A stretch of 64,000 nucleotides of DNA from Atherix ibis (taxonomy: Eukaryota > Arthropoda > Insecta > Diptera > Athericidae), in the NCBI GenBank assembly GCA_958298945.1, contig OY282605.1:1945811-2009810 (forward strand). The letters run 5' to 3'. Within the stretch, counting starts at the first letter, position 1. Each line of letters begins with the position of its first letter. Both the position numbers and the translations under genes were made by a program. Below, in pieces: positions 9,603 through 21,495 of this stretch. The notes beneath the pieces were generated by a model. It worked only from the letters and a program-made list of their open reading frames with translations, ran no database searches and was not told the origin of the DNA.

Positions 9603-12006
9603 AATAATGCATAAACTTACATTATTTCTATTTTAATTTCAACATGACAAAAAATTGAAATGTGGGACTGAACTACAACTACAACGACAAAATTAAAACA
9701 AGATCTACTTAATCGAAGGAATTTTGTGCATTCCCATATGATTGTGAATGTTTGAAGATTTACAGCGACAACGGAGATATTTTTCTTTCCAAACAGAGCA
9801 CTGATTTTAACAATCTCAATTTTTTACATCTTGTATCGTTTTTCTGTGCACTCAACATTAAGAAAGTGAGTGAGAGTGGGAGAGACTGGCTCACTCCTTA
9901 ATCAACTGTAAAAATGAAAGAGTGAATATGTGCGGTCAACCGTCGTTTAATAAGCGGAAAGCAAGTGTAAACTTCAACTGATTGTGAGAACATATTTTTA
10001 GGAGATCCTCTCTCGCAAAAATCAACCGTCGATGAATTTTTAAATGACAGTTTATAAATGTTCTTCGGTTAATTCGGTTGATTTATTCTCTAATTATCCA
10101 AAGACATCCTTGGAATTTCATAAAACTCCAATGGCAGATAACATTTGAGTGGATTTGTTTTTAATTTTTCTCCCGTACGAGAATAATTCTGCAAATATAA
10201 CACGTTTTTGCACTTAAGGGGTGAGTCCTTATTTTAATTGTATAATAATTATTTAACGATATAAAGATGTACCAATTGTAGAAATAAAAATAGGATTGCA
10301 AAACAAACACTGGATCCAAAAATAGATTTGAAAATAAAAAAACTCAACTACTTGAGGAGTAAATATTATTATTATTATTGTAACAATTACTAAATAATAT
10401 GTTAACAGAAACGAGTCCTTCATTCATATCTGATTTTTCAATTATAAGAATTAAAGAGGCTCTTTTGATAATATGACTAAATTAATAGACAGATACAGAA
10501 AATTTAGATTGCTTAGTAAGCGATTGCAATAAGGATCAAAGTCAACGCTGTATAATCATTGACTCAGAGATTCTACATACCTACATATATACAATAACAA
10601 ATCGGAATGTTTTCTTGTGCAAAAGAAGCTCATCAGAAAATTAAATCAAATAAAATATTTTATATTAATTAATATATTAAATAAAATCATTTATTTTAGA
10701 ACAAAAATGCTGATTATTGGAATACTTTGATATTGACGAAGTCACTCGCAATTATTTATAGAAGAATATGTGTTGGAAGCGTATTTCGTTAAGCTAACCG
10801 CAGCAAAACATGACACGGACATTTTTTGAATATCTCTTTCATTTGTAAGGATAGACAAAAATTTTGTTCAAAGGACACCTAGAATATAGTATTATCTATT
10901 AATTGATATAAAAAAATTGTTGGTAGTCCTTAAGGATATTGAACCAGAACACCTCACCTTCGGCTTATTTGAAGAAAAAATTCTCACAAACGAATCTGAA
11001 AAAATTGTTTATTTACATGATCACTCAACATATTTTATATAATTCTATACAGATACAAAGATAAATGTTAGCTCTATAATTTAAGATCAAATTTATCCAA
11101 AAAGGACAATTGTAAAAAAAATGTATCTAATTTTCGTTCACTTATAGTATTATTACTTTTTCTTATATATTATGTATCTCAATCAACAATATTTTTTAGA
11201 CAAATCCAAGACAACTTCTAGACCTTTAATTTCATATATAAAATGTAAGAAATGGTGCCTGAATATGACCTGTAGGTGAGAAGATACAACGGGTCTACTC
11301 GAAAAAATTGAATTATTCTGCAAATTTCACATATTTTAGTATATTTTTTCAGCAAAGATATCTATATAAAATTACATATTGTAGACAGCTAGATCTTATT
11401 ATTACCTTTCATTTGATATATAATTTGTTAAGATTGATGAGATAATTTGGACTTAAGAGCAAAAAACGTAATAAAAATTTCACAAAATTCCGATTTTCCG
11501 AGAGGCTTTTTAAATTATCTCCCCACCACATATACATAATAACAAGATTTTTATATCCTTATATTGTCACACTATTTGCGGTCGATTTGGCATTTAAATT
11601 ATTTCGATCGGTTTGGGAATGACGATCCCAGAGTAAAAAGTGTGTTCCGTGGTCGAGAAATTGTTCCGCAACATTATTTTGATGCTAGTAACATTTTCTG
11701 CCAAGAACGATTTTTACGATTTTCGTTGTGCGTGGTCGGTCAAACTGAATTTTCGCTCGCGTGGAGATATTTTCGGTTTTCCCGTGAACGGATTAACGTA
11801 TTGACTTGAATTTTTTTTTGCTACTTTGGAAAGCTGTTTATCTATATAACAAACGATGTTTCCCTTTTCTCGTCCTTACAAGGATACAGTTTTTTTATGG
11901 ATTAATTTTAATTTTTATTTTTTTTTAACAATGGGGCAACTCAATTTTATACGATTTTACTTTTAGATAATGCTCTATTTAGAATTTATCCTTGTCGTCC
12001 TTAGAA
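9603..12006 (+). repeat. Large inverted repeat, left arm (~2.4 kb)
   Basis: Reverse-complement match to 12151-14648 along the whole length. Outer landmarks: CTTACATTATTTCTATTTTA (9616) against the complement of 14616-14639, and TGTGCATTCCCATATGATTG (9725) against the complement of 14536-14555. Inner landmarks: TTTAAATTATTTCGATCGGT (11593) and GTTGTGCGTGGTCGGTCAAA (11724). By eye the outer part is about 80% identical and the 11560-11810 part about 88%. The 81-codon open frame at 11564-11809 has no recognisable domain and is probably incidental. No transposase is visible, so the element, if mobile, is non-autonomous. Confidence 0.93.
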
Positions 12007-12276
12007 GATCAAAAAATTTTAAAATCGATAATTAAATAATTTTTCTGAAAATTTGTACTGAGCATTTGAACTAAACACTTTAAATTGAAAATTTTGACTG
12101 AAAATTTTGAATAAAATTATTGTGGTAAATATTTTTTTGAAAAGTGAAGTTGTTTATCCTTGTAAGGACGATAAGGATAAATTATCACCATGGCAGCCAG
12201 ATATCCATTTAGGTAATTATTGAAAAACATAGAAAATTAAAGTTATTCAAAAAAAAACAGTATCCTTGTAAGGACG
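11866..12276. repeat. Four TCCTTGTAAGGACGA-type motifs at palindrome centre
   Basis: CGTCCTTACAAGGATA (about 11871), TTATCCTTGTCGTCCTTAG (11985), TTATCCTTGTAAGGACGATA (12152) and TATCCTTGTAAGGACGA (12261). Each is close to a short palindrome (TCCTT-AAGGA), and they lie symmetrically around the spacer at about 12007-12150. They could be binding sites or simply relics of a nested smaller foldback. Confidence 0.7.
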
Positions 12277-14648
12277 AAAGAATAAACTCATCCTTTTCGG
12301 TAAAGAATCGCCACTTTCCAAAGTAGCAAAAAAAATTAAAGTCGATACGTTAATCCTTTCACGAGAAAATCGAAAAAATCGCCACGCGAGCGAAAATTCA
12401 GTTTGACCGACCACGCACAACGAAAATCGGAGAAATCGTTATTTTCTCGTGTTACGTGTACTAGCAGCAAAATCATGTTGCGGAACAATTTTTCGACCAC
12501 GGAACACATTTTTTACTCTGGGATCGTCATTCCTTAACCGATCGAAATAATTTAAATGCAAAATCGACCGCAGATAGTGTGACAATATAAGAATATAAAA
12601 AGCTTATTATTATATATATGTAGTGGTGAGATAATTTAAAAAGCCTATCAGAAAATCGGAATATTGTGAAATTTTTATTCCGTTTTTTGCTCGTAAGTCC
12701 AAACTGTTTCATCAATCTTAACAAATTATACATCAAATGAAAGGTCATAATAAGATCTAGCTGTCTAGCTTATTTAATTTCAAATATATAGCTTCATTAA
12801 GAAAATATAGTAATTATATTAAATTTTCAGGTTATTTCCAAATTTTTCGAGTAGACCCGTTGTATTTTCTCACCTACAGGTCATATTCAGGCACCATTTT
12901 TTACATTTCATATATCAAACTGAAGGTCTTGGATTTGACTGAAAAATATTTTTGATTAAAGTACATAGTACATAAGAAAAAGTAACAATACTATAAATGA
13001 ACGAAAATTAGATACATTTTTTTCACAATTATCCTTTTTGGACAAATTTGATCTTAAATTATACAGCTAAGATTTATCTTTGTGTTTGTATAGAAATATA
13101 TAAAATATGATGAGTGATCATGTAAATATACATTTTTTTCAGATTCCTTTGTGAAAATTTTTTCTTCAAATAAGCCGAAGGTGAGGTGTTGTGGTTCAAT
13201 ATCCTTAAGGACTTTGAACTTTTTTTTGATATCATTTAATATATAAAAGTATGTTGTAGGTTGCCTTTGAACAAAATGTCTGCGTATCTTTACAAATGAA
13301 GGAGATATTCAAAAAATTTCAATGTCATGTTTTGCTTCGGTTTGCCAAACGAATTACCCTTCCAATACGTACACTTCTACAAATAATTGCGAGTGACTTC
13401 GTCATTATCAATGTATTCTAATTACCAACATTTTTATTCTAAAATAAATGATTTTATTTAATATATTAATTAACATAGAATATTTTATTTGATTTAATTT
13501 TCTGATGAGCTTCTTTTGCACAAGAAAACATTCCGATTTGTTATTGTATATATGTAGGTATGTAGAATCTCTGAGTCAATGATTATACAGGGTAGATTTT
13601 AATCGTTATTGCAATCGCTTACTAAGCAATCTAAATTTTCGGTTTTTAGTCATATTATCAGAAGTGCCTATTAATTTAGTCATATTATCAGAAAAGCCTC
13701 TTTAATTCCTACAATTGAAAAATCAGATACAAAATTACAGGACTCGTATCTGTTTATATATTATTCAGTAATTATTAAGATAATAAATATACCACTTGAC
13801 CATAAAGTAGATTAATTTTTTATTTTGAAATAAATTTTCCCATCCAAACGGATTTAAACAATACCGGGTTGGGTATGGTAGTTTTTAGATTTTTTTTCAA
13901 GTCCTTTATAAAACATTCCTATTTTTATTCCTACAATTAGTAGATCATTTATATCGTTAAGTATTTATTACATAATTAAAATAAGGGCTCACTTCTTATG
14001 TGGTAAATATTTTATTTACATAATTATTAGGCAGTAGGTAAAATATTTTTTTATTTCAAAAATAAACTTTTGTTTAAACGCAATCTGTCGACGGACTTTT
14101 ATTAAATTCTGGGAATGTTTTTAGATAATTCGAGTACACATTATTCAAATGAATTGACCGAAGAACGTTTATAAACTGTCATTTCAATATTTATCGATTG
14201 TTGACGTTTCGAAAAAAGGATCTCCTGAAAATATGCTCTCACAATTAGTCGATATTCACAATCGTTTTCATCTCACCTACTTATCGCTTATTAAACGTCG
14301 GTCGACGGTAAATACGTGTAGTCGCTCTTACGTTTTTACAGTCGATTAAGGAGTGAGCCAGACTCTCCCACTCTCACTCACGCTCTTAATGTTGAGTGCA
14401 CAGAAAACACGATATAAGATGTAAAAAATTGAGATTGTTAAAATCACGGCTCTGTTCTAAAAAAGAGAAATATCTCCAAAGGTAAAAAAAAGATTGTATA
14501 GAATGCAGTTGCCATCGTGAATCTTCAAACATTCAAAATCATATGGGAATGCACAAAATTCCGACGCTCTATTTGACGTTTTTTAACTTGCTTCGGGATT
14601 GATGTATGCCAGTTGAAATTGGAATAGAAATAATGTAAGTAAATGCTA
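12151..14648 (-). repeat. Large inverted repeat, right arm (~2.5 kb)
   Basis: Inverse of the left arm. Differences are substitutions and indels spread along the length, for example extra bases at about 13640-13700, where TTAGTCATATTATCAGAA occurs twice. The divergence argues against very recent formation or strong gene conversion between arms. If transcribed through the centre, the RNA could fold into a long imperfect hairpin. The open frame at 12527-12748 on the minus strand is the mirror of arm sequence and not a convincing gene. Confidence 0.93.
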
Positions 14649-14649
14649 C

Positions 14650-16982
14650 TTACTAGTCCTATGTTAGGTCATTGAATAATAATTACTACTTTTATGACAG
14701 TTCAAATTAAAATAGAAATATTGACTGAAAATATCACATTGCACAGAATGAATTTAAATAAGTTATGATATTGTTAGTTAATAAAACTAACTTATATGTA
14801 ATCAGATTTGGGACGAGTTTTGAAAAAAATTGAGATCTTTTAAGAAAATCTCCAAGCAGTCCTCTATTCTGCTATTTTCCTATTTACTCATAGTTTGATA
14901 ACTGATGAGACAGTTTTTATATTAAAAAGGGAAATAACAGTGACCGACTATCGAGAAAGTTTCTTTTTAGTTTCAGAAGTAATTTTTGTATAAAAGTATC
15001 CTTCCTTAATCGTATCCTTCTATTTTTATATTTTCCTACTGATTTTACAACAGGCTGATAAAAGTCAGCAGCAAAATCTTATTTTCTCCAAACCGTAAGC
15101 ACGTCATGAAGACGGTTACAATCTACAATGCACTCAACATAAAGTCTATTAAAAAGTTTATACACTATCCTTATACCCATTCAATTTTTTAGATCCTTCC
15201 TTTGCTTTGTCCTTTCTACAATTTTCTTAAATGCCAACTTACAAATTTTCTACAACCATTTCTTGTAATAACGAATACACACCCTCGCATCCTTTACAAA
15301 CAATACTACCTGTCTCTAAGCCAGCCCGTCGATTTCTTTAGAAACTGTTGCACATTCTTCGGTTACTTTTAAAGTTATACCTACATCAGTACTTCTCGTA
15401 AATTGTTGTTTGCTTTTTTGAATAGTCTACACGTTTTGATTTTTATATCCAAACATAAGATACGCCAAAGAAGTGTCAGCTTGAAAACTTTAACAGCAAC
15501 TTTGTTTAACCTCACAACCAACCGTATGCACAGTTTCACTGCAATATCTGAAACAATGAAAGTATAAAAAAAAAATACTAAAACTGATTATATATACTCG
15601 TAATAGTTTATTTAAAAAAAAAATACCTGAGAGTAGATAAAATAAAATCTAAAAAATCTTCGCAAAAGAGAAGAGAAATTGAAAATCTAAGAAACCACAA
15701 AATGTATTAAAATCAGTAAAATGTAAATAAATCGTTACAAGTTAAAGTTTAGATTTGACGCTACAATGGAGTACGTATATAATTGAAAACTTTAAATACA
15801 AATATGCAAGATATCAGCAGAGTGCACTATCGAATTTTTGTAGGAGCATATTCGGTAAATAACATAAGACAGAGAGACAATAGAAGACTAAGATTGCCTG
15901 AGATGATGGAATTGTGAATAAATTTTGCAAATATTTCGTAATATTATTCATACATAAAAGTTGGTTGAAATTTTAATATTGAAAAGGAAAAATATGAATG
16001 AGAAGTAAAAGGAGGCAGATCGTATAGGAAAACAGTTGAAAATTTTCGCGCAGATTGACTCGTAAAAGTTCACAAGCTTTACATACAATGCAGTACGAAT
16101 TTATGAGTTTGGGTATCAGCCGGATGACACACTGAAGTGCTTCTCGGAGTTTCCATGAAAACTGTAACATTTTTGCATTGTTTCAAAATAACCGAAAATT
16201 TAACAAGTTTCCCATAGACAAATGTGACAAAAATATCATCGTTCCATTGAAATATAACAAATTTGAATGAAACCAAATGACAGATTGTTATTATATTAAA
16301 GAGAAGATATTTTTAGATTTGATTTTTATCTTTCAATCAAATTTCTTTTTCAGTTCAACTTTGGGGATTTGGTTAAAATGGAATCATTTTTTTTTGATAA
16401 TAATATTCAATAAAAGATTTTCTATTTTTTTTACCTTTTATTTGATATCTACAAATACAAACATTTGATTCAGAATCCTAAATAGAATTATTTTCAAGGA
16501 AACCTGTCAGAGAATTTATTACTTTCATATCGATGGCAGACTATTCGATATTTTTTGCTATTTGAAAATATAGGTTTCAGAAAAATGACCTTGCTGTAAG
16601 AGAAAATAATTGGAAGAAAATAAGATTTTCAGTTTTTTACAGCAAGCCAAGGTCCCTTAAAAAAATTCTAAATCAAACTTTCAGTTTTCTATTTTTCAAT
16701 GAACTTTAAGAAAATGTTTCAAAAGTAATACAATTTACAAGCACAATTATTTGAGAGATTTTTGTAAAACCTGAATTAAAATTTGAGAGTAGGTGAAAAT
16801 TTAGATCAGTTTTTTTATCGTGTAATAAAATTTCTTACTTAATTAATTTTCAAACTGTCTGGCAGTTACCTTAGGACAATAGGTATGTCCAAATGGTGGC
16901 TCGCGGAACGCATGATGTCCCCGATATGATTTTTCATGGCCCACGGCAATAAAATGAATAGCAGAATAATATGGTTTTTTTT
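14650..16982. other. No gene recognised
   Basis: AT-rich with a few moderate-GC stretches (15030-15560, 16860-16960). A 23-bp phrase close to the outer end of the inverted repeat (CAGTTGAAATTGGAATAGAA at 14610) recurs in diverged form at 14699. Short open frames at 15973-16276 have no recognised domain. Confidence 0.5.
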
Positions 16983-17057
16983 GTTGTTATCATTTCAAGT
17001 AACATTAGCACTGAAATGTGTATTTTCAGTGCAAATGTTACTTGAAATGATATCAAC
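16983..17057. repeat. Near-perfect 34-bp-arm hairpin
   Basis: GTTGTTATCATTTCAAGTAA at 16983 pairs with the complement of TTACTTGAAATGATATCAAC ending at 17057, with the arms continuing through AACATTAGCACTGAAA; about two mismatches and a loop of about 7 nt. It lies directly outside the mariner-like element at 17070, and the phrase GTAACATTAGCAC also occurs inside that element (about 17738). Confidence 0.85.
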
Positions 17058-17069
17058 AAGAAATGTATA

Positions 17070-17868
17070 CAACATGCAGTGCCATCTATTACAAATTAAA
17101 AAGATACATTCATCCTCTTTCAAACGCACCTAAATTCATGTAAATCGGATGACAGATGTAAAAGTTCCAGCCATTTCTTTAACAGAAAAAGGTTGCTAAT
17201 GTTACAAAACAAAAATGGCTGGGATATCATCATAAAATGCTCATTTCATCTTGACTTTCAGTTTTGGAAATAGAAAATAGTCACATTGTGATAGATCAGG
17301 CGAATACGGAGGGTGGTTGATGAGAGAAATCCGTTTTTCCATCAAAAATTCGGTCACTTTTTAGGTCTTCATTTAATTTATGTGGAACAAAACGCGCACA
17401 GATCTTTCTTTTACCCAAATCTTCAGTTAAAATTCTCCAAATAGTGTTTTCACCTGTATTTAATTCCTCAGCCAACATTCTCGTAGTAAAATTTGCATCG
17501 ATACCAATGATTTCACGGACTTTTTCCACCAATTCAGCTCGATTACTAGCTTCTGGACGACCTGGCCTTAGGTCGTCCTTCAAATGCTCACGACCATTTT
17601 TAAATCGTGTAAACCACGTATAAACTTGAGTACGACTCATACAATCATCACCATAAACTTTTTCCATCAATTTGTATGTCTCAGCGAATTTTTTTTCAAG
17701 TTTAACACAAAATTTTATGTTTGCTCTTTTTTGTTTTGTAACATTAGCACACTTTTTCTTTTATTGAATGGCTGTAACTTTCGGTTTACATGAATTTAGG
17801 CGCGTTTGAAAGAGGATGAATGTATCTTTTTAATGCTGTAAATTTTCAATAGATGGCGCTGCATGTTG
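17070..17868 (-). mobile_element. Deleted mariner-like element with long terminal repeats
   Basis: Flanked by TA at 17068-17069 and 17869-17870. The ends are inverted repeats of about 65-75 bp: CAACATGCAGTGCCATCTAT on the left, and the complement of the right end reads CAACATGCAGCGCCATCTAT; both then run AGATACATTCATCCTCTTTC and ACGC(A/G)CCTAAATTCATGTAA. The right repeat contains about 12 extra bases. The interior keeps only the two extremes of a transposase gene, so this is an internally deleted, non-autonomous copy. Confidence 0.9.
17215..17670 (-). pseudogene. Mariner-like transposase, catalytic core deleted
   Basis: From 17670 the minus strand encodes MEKVYGDDCMSRTQVYTWF, GRPEASNRAELVEKV, TRMLAEELNTGENTIWRIL and ICARFVPHKLNEDLK, which is the bipartite helix-turn-helix DNA-binding region. 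It then jumps to FDGKTDFSHQPPSVF; in an adjacent frame the same bases read EKRISLINHPPYSPD and QCDYFLFPKLK, the third catalytic Asp block. The first two catalytic Asp are absent. It belongs to a lineage different from mariner A and B, judged from the long terminal repeats and the sequence. Upstream (17670-17760) is leader. Confidence 0.85.
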
Positions 17869-17870
17869 TA

Positions 17871-19184
17871 TGATTTAAGATAAAGTTCGATTATTTTTTG
17901 GGCACACTGTGAACATTCTAAAATTATGAACTCATATTCCCTTTCGAAAAACTTTACTAACATTTTTTCAATTTGAAATAAAAAAAGAATAAACTTTAAT
18001 CATGTGAATATACTTAATTATTAATTTAATATTATTTTTTAATATTATTATTACACTTACAATTTAAGTTGAATTTGTTTGAATAACAACGTTTTCTCAG
18101 AATTAAAATTAAAAAATATAAAACAAAAATTTGAAATTTTTATTAAACAAGTTCTAGTCAAATTATAATTAAAGTGAATTAATTAATAATTAAAGATTAG
18201 CGACATTGTATTGTCTTTGACTCTGCGTAGTAGAGAAGCAAGTATTCAAAGTAAAAGAAATATCTTCTGTGTAAACTATGAGGAAAATTGAGGAGAAACT
18301 GTAAATTTTTAATAGCTCCTTAGAGATGCTTTCAGTGATTATACTAAATAGCCATGCATCGCTTAGATTCCTTGAATTCTTCCGAAAATCATGCTTCTTA
18401 CAAGCAACAATTCTTAACCTATAGTACTGCCACAACTACTCCTAACCTACCCCCCTCCCTACTACTCATGCCTAAATATATGGTCTGTTTTCATTTATAT
18501 TAGTATAAATATTATCTGATATGGTTTTTTGATAGTATAGACTATCCAGAACTGTGGTTTTGTCTAGTCTTTCATAAAGCATAATCTTCCTCTTTATCAT
18601 CACCATCAGTATAATTGTCTTCATATTTTAGCTAAATGCAGTGGTACTTCATTGATAATGATAAGAAAACTCCAATGGGGATTATTAACGATTGAGAAGA
18701 TAAACACCGAATACAGACACTCTTGGCTCATTTACTTATTTATGAATGATGGTGTTAATTTTTGACTCATTAACAAAATCATTCCACTTGAATTTCTCTA
18801 AAATAAAATAACACAAAAATTCCATGTTCGTAATGGTTATGATGATTACAGTGATGATCATGATTTATTGAAAATTCTTAAGGTACACCCGATATATAAA
18901 TTTAAGTTTCGTCTGTTTTGATAAATTGAATATAATATTTTTGAAAATTGATTATAACACAAGCGATTATAGTTACGAAGGTAGTGTGATAAGTCAATGA
19001 TAACTGCAAGAAATGTAGTTGATATCAGCACAAAAAATATTTTTTCTAAAGAAGTTATACAAAATAACATTAATATAGTTTTGAAAGCCATTGAAAACAG
19101 ACAAGGTTTGTGTTTTTTAATTAATATCGAACAAATTATCTAAAACTAAAACAAAGCTTGAAAAGTATAATAATGACTCCTTAG
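17871..19184. other. No gene recognised
   Basis: AT-rich. Open frames at 18190-18435 and 18858-19091 (minus) have no recognisable motif. No repeat shared with the rest of the window noted. Confidence 0.5.
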
Positions 19185-19905
19185 CATCGCATGAAATGAT
19201 TTAAAAGAGATTTTCTGAATTTCGCTGTGGTTGTACGAGTACAAGTAACGATGAGTGCCCAGGATTTCCAATTAAGATCACCACCCAAGAAGTTATTAAT
19301 AAATCCTTAGTTTCATTTTAAAGTGAAAGTGTATAAGAGCTTTTGGCAAGGTGGCTGTAGCCTTTGCTAATTCATGATCAAAAATATGTGCGTATAACGA
19401 ATTCGGCGGAGTATATGGTCATAGCTACTGTTTTCTAAGTTCCACATGGGATAATCATCATCGACTGAAGAAAAAAAAACAATAATAGAACAGTAGTATA
19501 TTACATTATTAGGCTAATTAGATAATAAAACCAAGACGAAACGACTACATTTAGCGTTCTGTTTAATCATGACAATGCTGCACATTTATTGTTAATTTCA
19601 ATATCAAAATTACTGGTATTACAATATGAATTGCTTCTCATCCCACCGTGTTTTTCATATTTAGGTCCATGCAAATTTTTACCGGACTCCAAAAACAAAG
19701 AAATGGCTTGGTGGATAGAAATGCGCCACCGATTCTAAAGTTATAGCCGAAACTAAAGCCTATTGTACAAAGTTTGACAAATCGTATTATATGGAGGGTA
19801 TGAAGATATTAAAATAAAGATTATGTTCAAAAATAAATAAATTTTTGTTGAATAAATTAATTCCTTGTAATATTTATCATTGACTTATCAGACTGCCCTC
19901 ATAAA
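19185..19905 (+). pseudogene. Heavily decayed mariner relic
   Basis: Plus-strand translation in shifting frames recovers, in order, FSEFRCGCTSTSNDECPGFP (helix-turn-helix linker, usually EFKCGRTSTEDDPRSGRP), LLIHDQKYVRITNS (usually LLTVDQKHVRIDNS), VPHGIIIID, LFNHDNAAHLLL with catalytic Asp 2, YELLLIPPCFSYLGPCKF in which both Asp of the third block are replaced, and YGGYEDIKI near the C-terminus. The right end GACTTATCAGACTGCCCTCA (19882-19901) resembles cecropia-type mariner ends (GGTTGGCTGATAAGTC). Many stops; clearly older than the mariner A copies. Confidence 0.75.
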
Positions 19906-20842
19906 CTTAAAAGTACAATACAAATTCCTATTGGAAATTTTCTAGTTCGTTTAAAAAATATTTTTAAGTTAATATTTTTAGTTATTTCCAATTTAATTTG
20001 CAAAAATAGACGAAAAAAATGTTTCTTTCATTTTTAACGCCAATTTTCTGAACACAGCTTAACACGTATTCGATGTCACGAATAAGTACGATAGAGCAAC
20101 AAAGTTTTTTTAATGACGACTACCTCTACCACATAATAAGAGCGAGGATAAGTGTCTGGGATAGTCCCCTCACGGTACAACATTGCTATTGTAGTTTGGC
20201 ACCCTTTCGCAGAACACAAGACCGCTGAGTCAAACAGATTCAAAATGTCTGCTTTTGAATGTCATTTGACAGGAGAGTGGCATGCATTTTCTTTGTTTAT
20301 ATTTTAAATAAATTTATTTGAAAAAAAAATAAAGACTCTTTTTGATTGAACAGAAACGTATTTTTCCGAAATAGCAAATTTATATATTGTAAAAAAAATA
20401 GTAAAAATTTTCAGAATAAAGAACATGTTTTTCCGAGATTATCGTCAATATTAACACACGGCTATCATTTTAATTAAATTATTTATAGCCTAATCAGTTT
20501 CACAATCTTAACTGTGAGTATATTTTTAAGTTATTAAAAAAAAATTTGTCAGCTTTTATCATTAAGTACAAATTTAGATGTTTTTATATCAAAAGAAGGC
20601 TAATATCAATTAAAAAAAATTAAGAAAAAGGATAAAAAGTAACTGGTAGCCGTTGGGATAAATTATTTTCTCAATGCCGATAAGTTCAATTATCAAATAA
20701 TATATTTTTCGTTTTATCATTGCACTCAATTATTTTATAAATTTTAGGGTGGAAATACTTATTCAGAAAGGAACTCTCAATAGTAGCGTAGAAACGCATG
20801 CATTATTAATCGCCAAATAGTCTTATGGTCATAATGGTCTTA
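19906..20842. other. No gene; contains weak copy of a dispersed motif
   Basis: AT-rich, with a less AT-rich patch at 20085-20290 that gives no recognisable protein. AATCGCCAAATAGTCTTATG at 20809 is a weak match to the motif at 22756, 53334 and 60894. Confidence 0.5.
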
Positions 20843-20983
20843 ACTTCCAATAAGTTGTTGATATACAGACCTTACACATATACATAGAATATGTTAAGTA
20901 TGCATTTATGACGAAGAATAGATTTAAAACTCACAATAGGATTTTCTCAATTATCAACTTAATATCAACAACTTATTGGAAGT
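20843..20983. repeat. 141-bp stem-loop with 22-bp perfect ends
   Basis: ACTTCCAATAAGTTGTTGAT (20843) is exactly complementary to the end at 20983 over 22 bp, enclosing about 97 bp. It could be a small foldback element; no target duplication is obvious. Confidence 0.85.
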
Positions 20984-21495
20984 GTACCTCGAAAATTTGT
21001 TCATCTAACGACTGGTACTTTTTTTGAATAGTCTTCAAAAATATGGACAAAGGACAACCCACTTCGACACAGCTTGCAAGACATTTTTTTTACAAATATT
21101 TTTGTTAATTTATTTGATATTATAAGAACTTTCAGACATGTACAAAGAAGATAATAATTTAGGTCTAATATATTAAATATAAATTGTACAAAAAAGATAC
21201 TTTTCAGATTTTATTATCTAATTGTCTGCCAATCATTATATTATTATTTTTTCAAAAGTATTTTTTTGTTGTTGCCATATCTAACAATCCATCTAAAGTT
21301 ATATCATAAGATATGATACCCAAATAGGTCTTTATGCAGGGTATATGGTATTTGAAAATTTAAACATTTCTCGAAAAATAATACGTATTTTAGCATATTT
21401 TCTTCAACATATGTTATTATAGCTTTGTCGATGGCATTGATGATTTGGTCGTTAACAAAGAGGTGGCGCACAAATCAGCAAGACCATGTATGGAA
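20984..21495. other. No gene recognised
   Basis: AT-rich, no open frame or repeat of note. Confidence 0.5.

Noticed and set aside
11564..11809. 81-codon frame in the palindrome arm as a gene
   Set aside because: The mirror arm does not keep it open in the equivalent frame and no domain is visible.
14821..14880. Extension of the large inverted repeat to the 67-bp direct repeat (GAATAGAG / GATTTTCTTAA)
   Set aside because: The similarity is short, gapped and AT-rich; it does not exceed what I would expect by chance.
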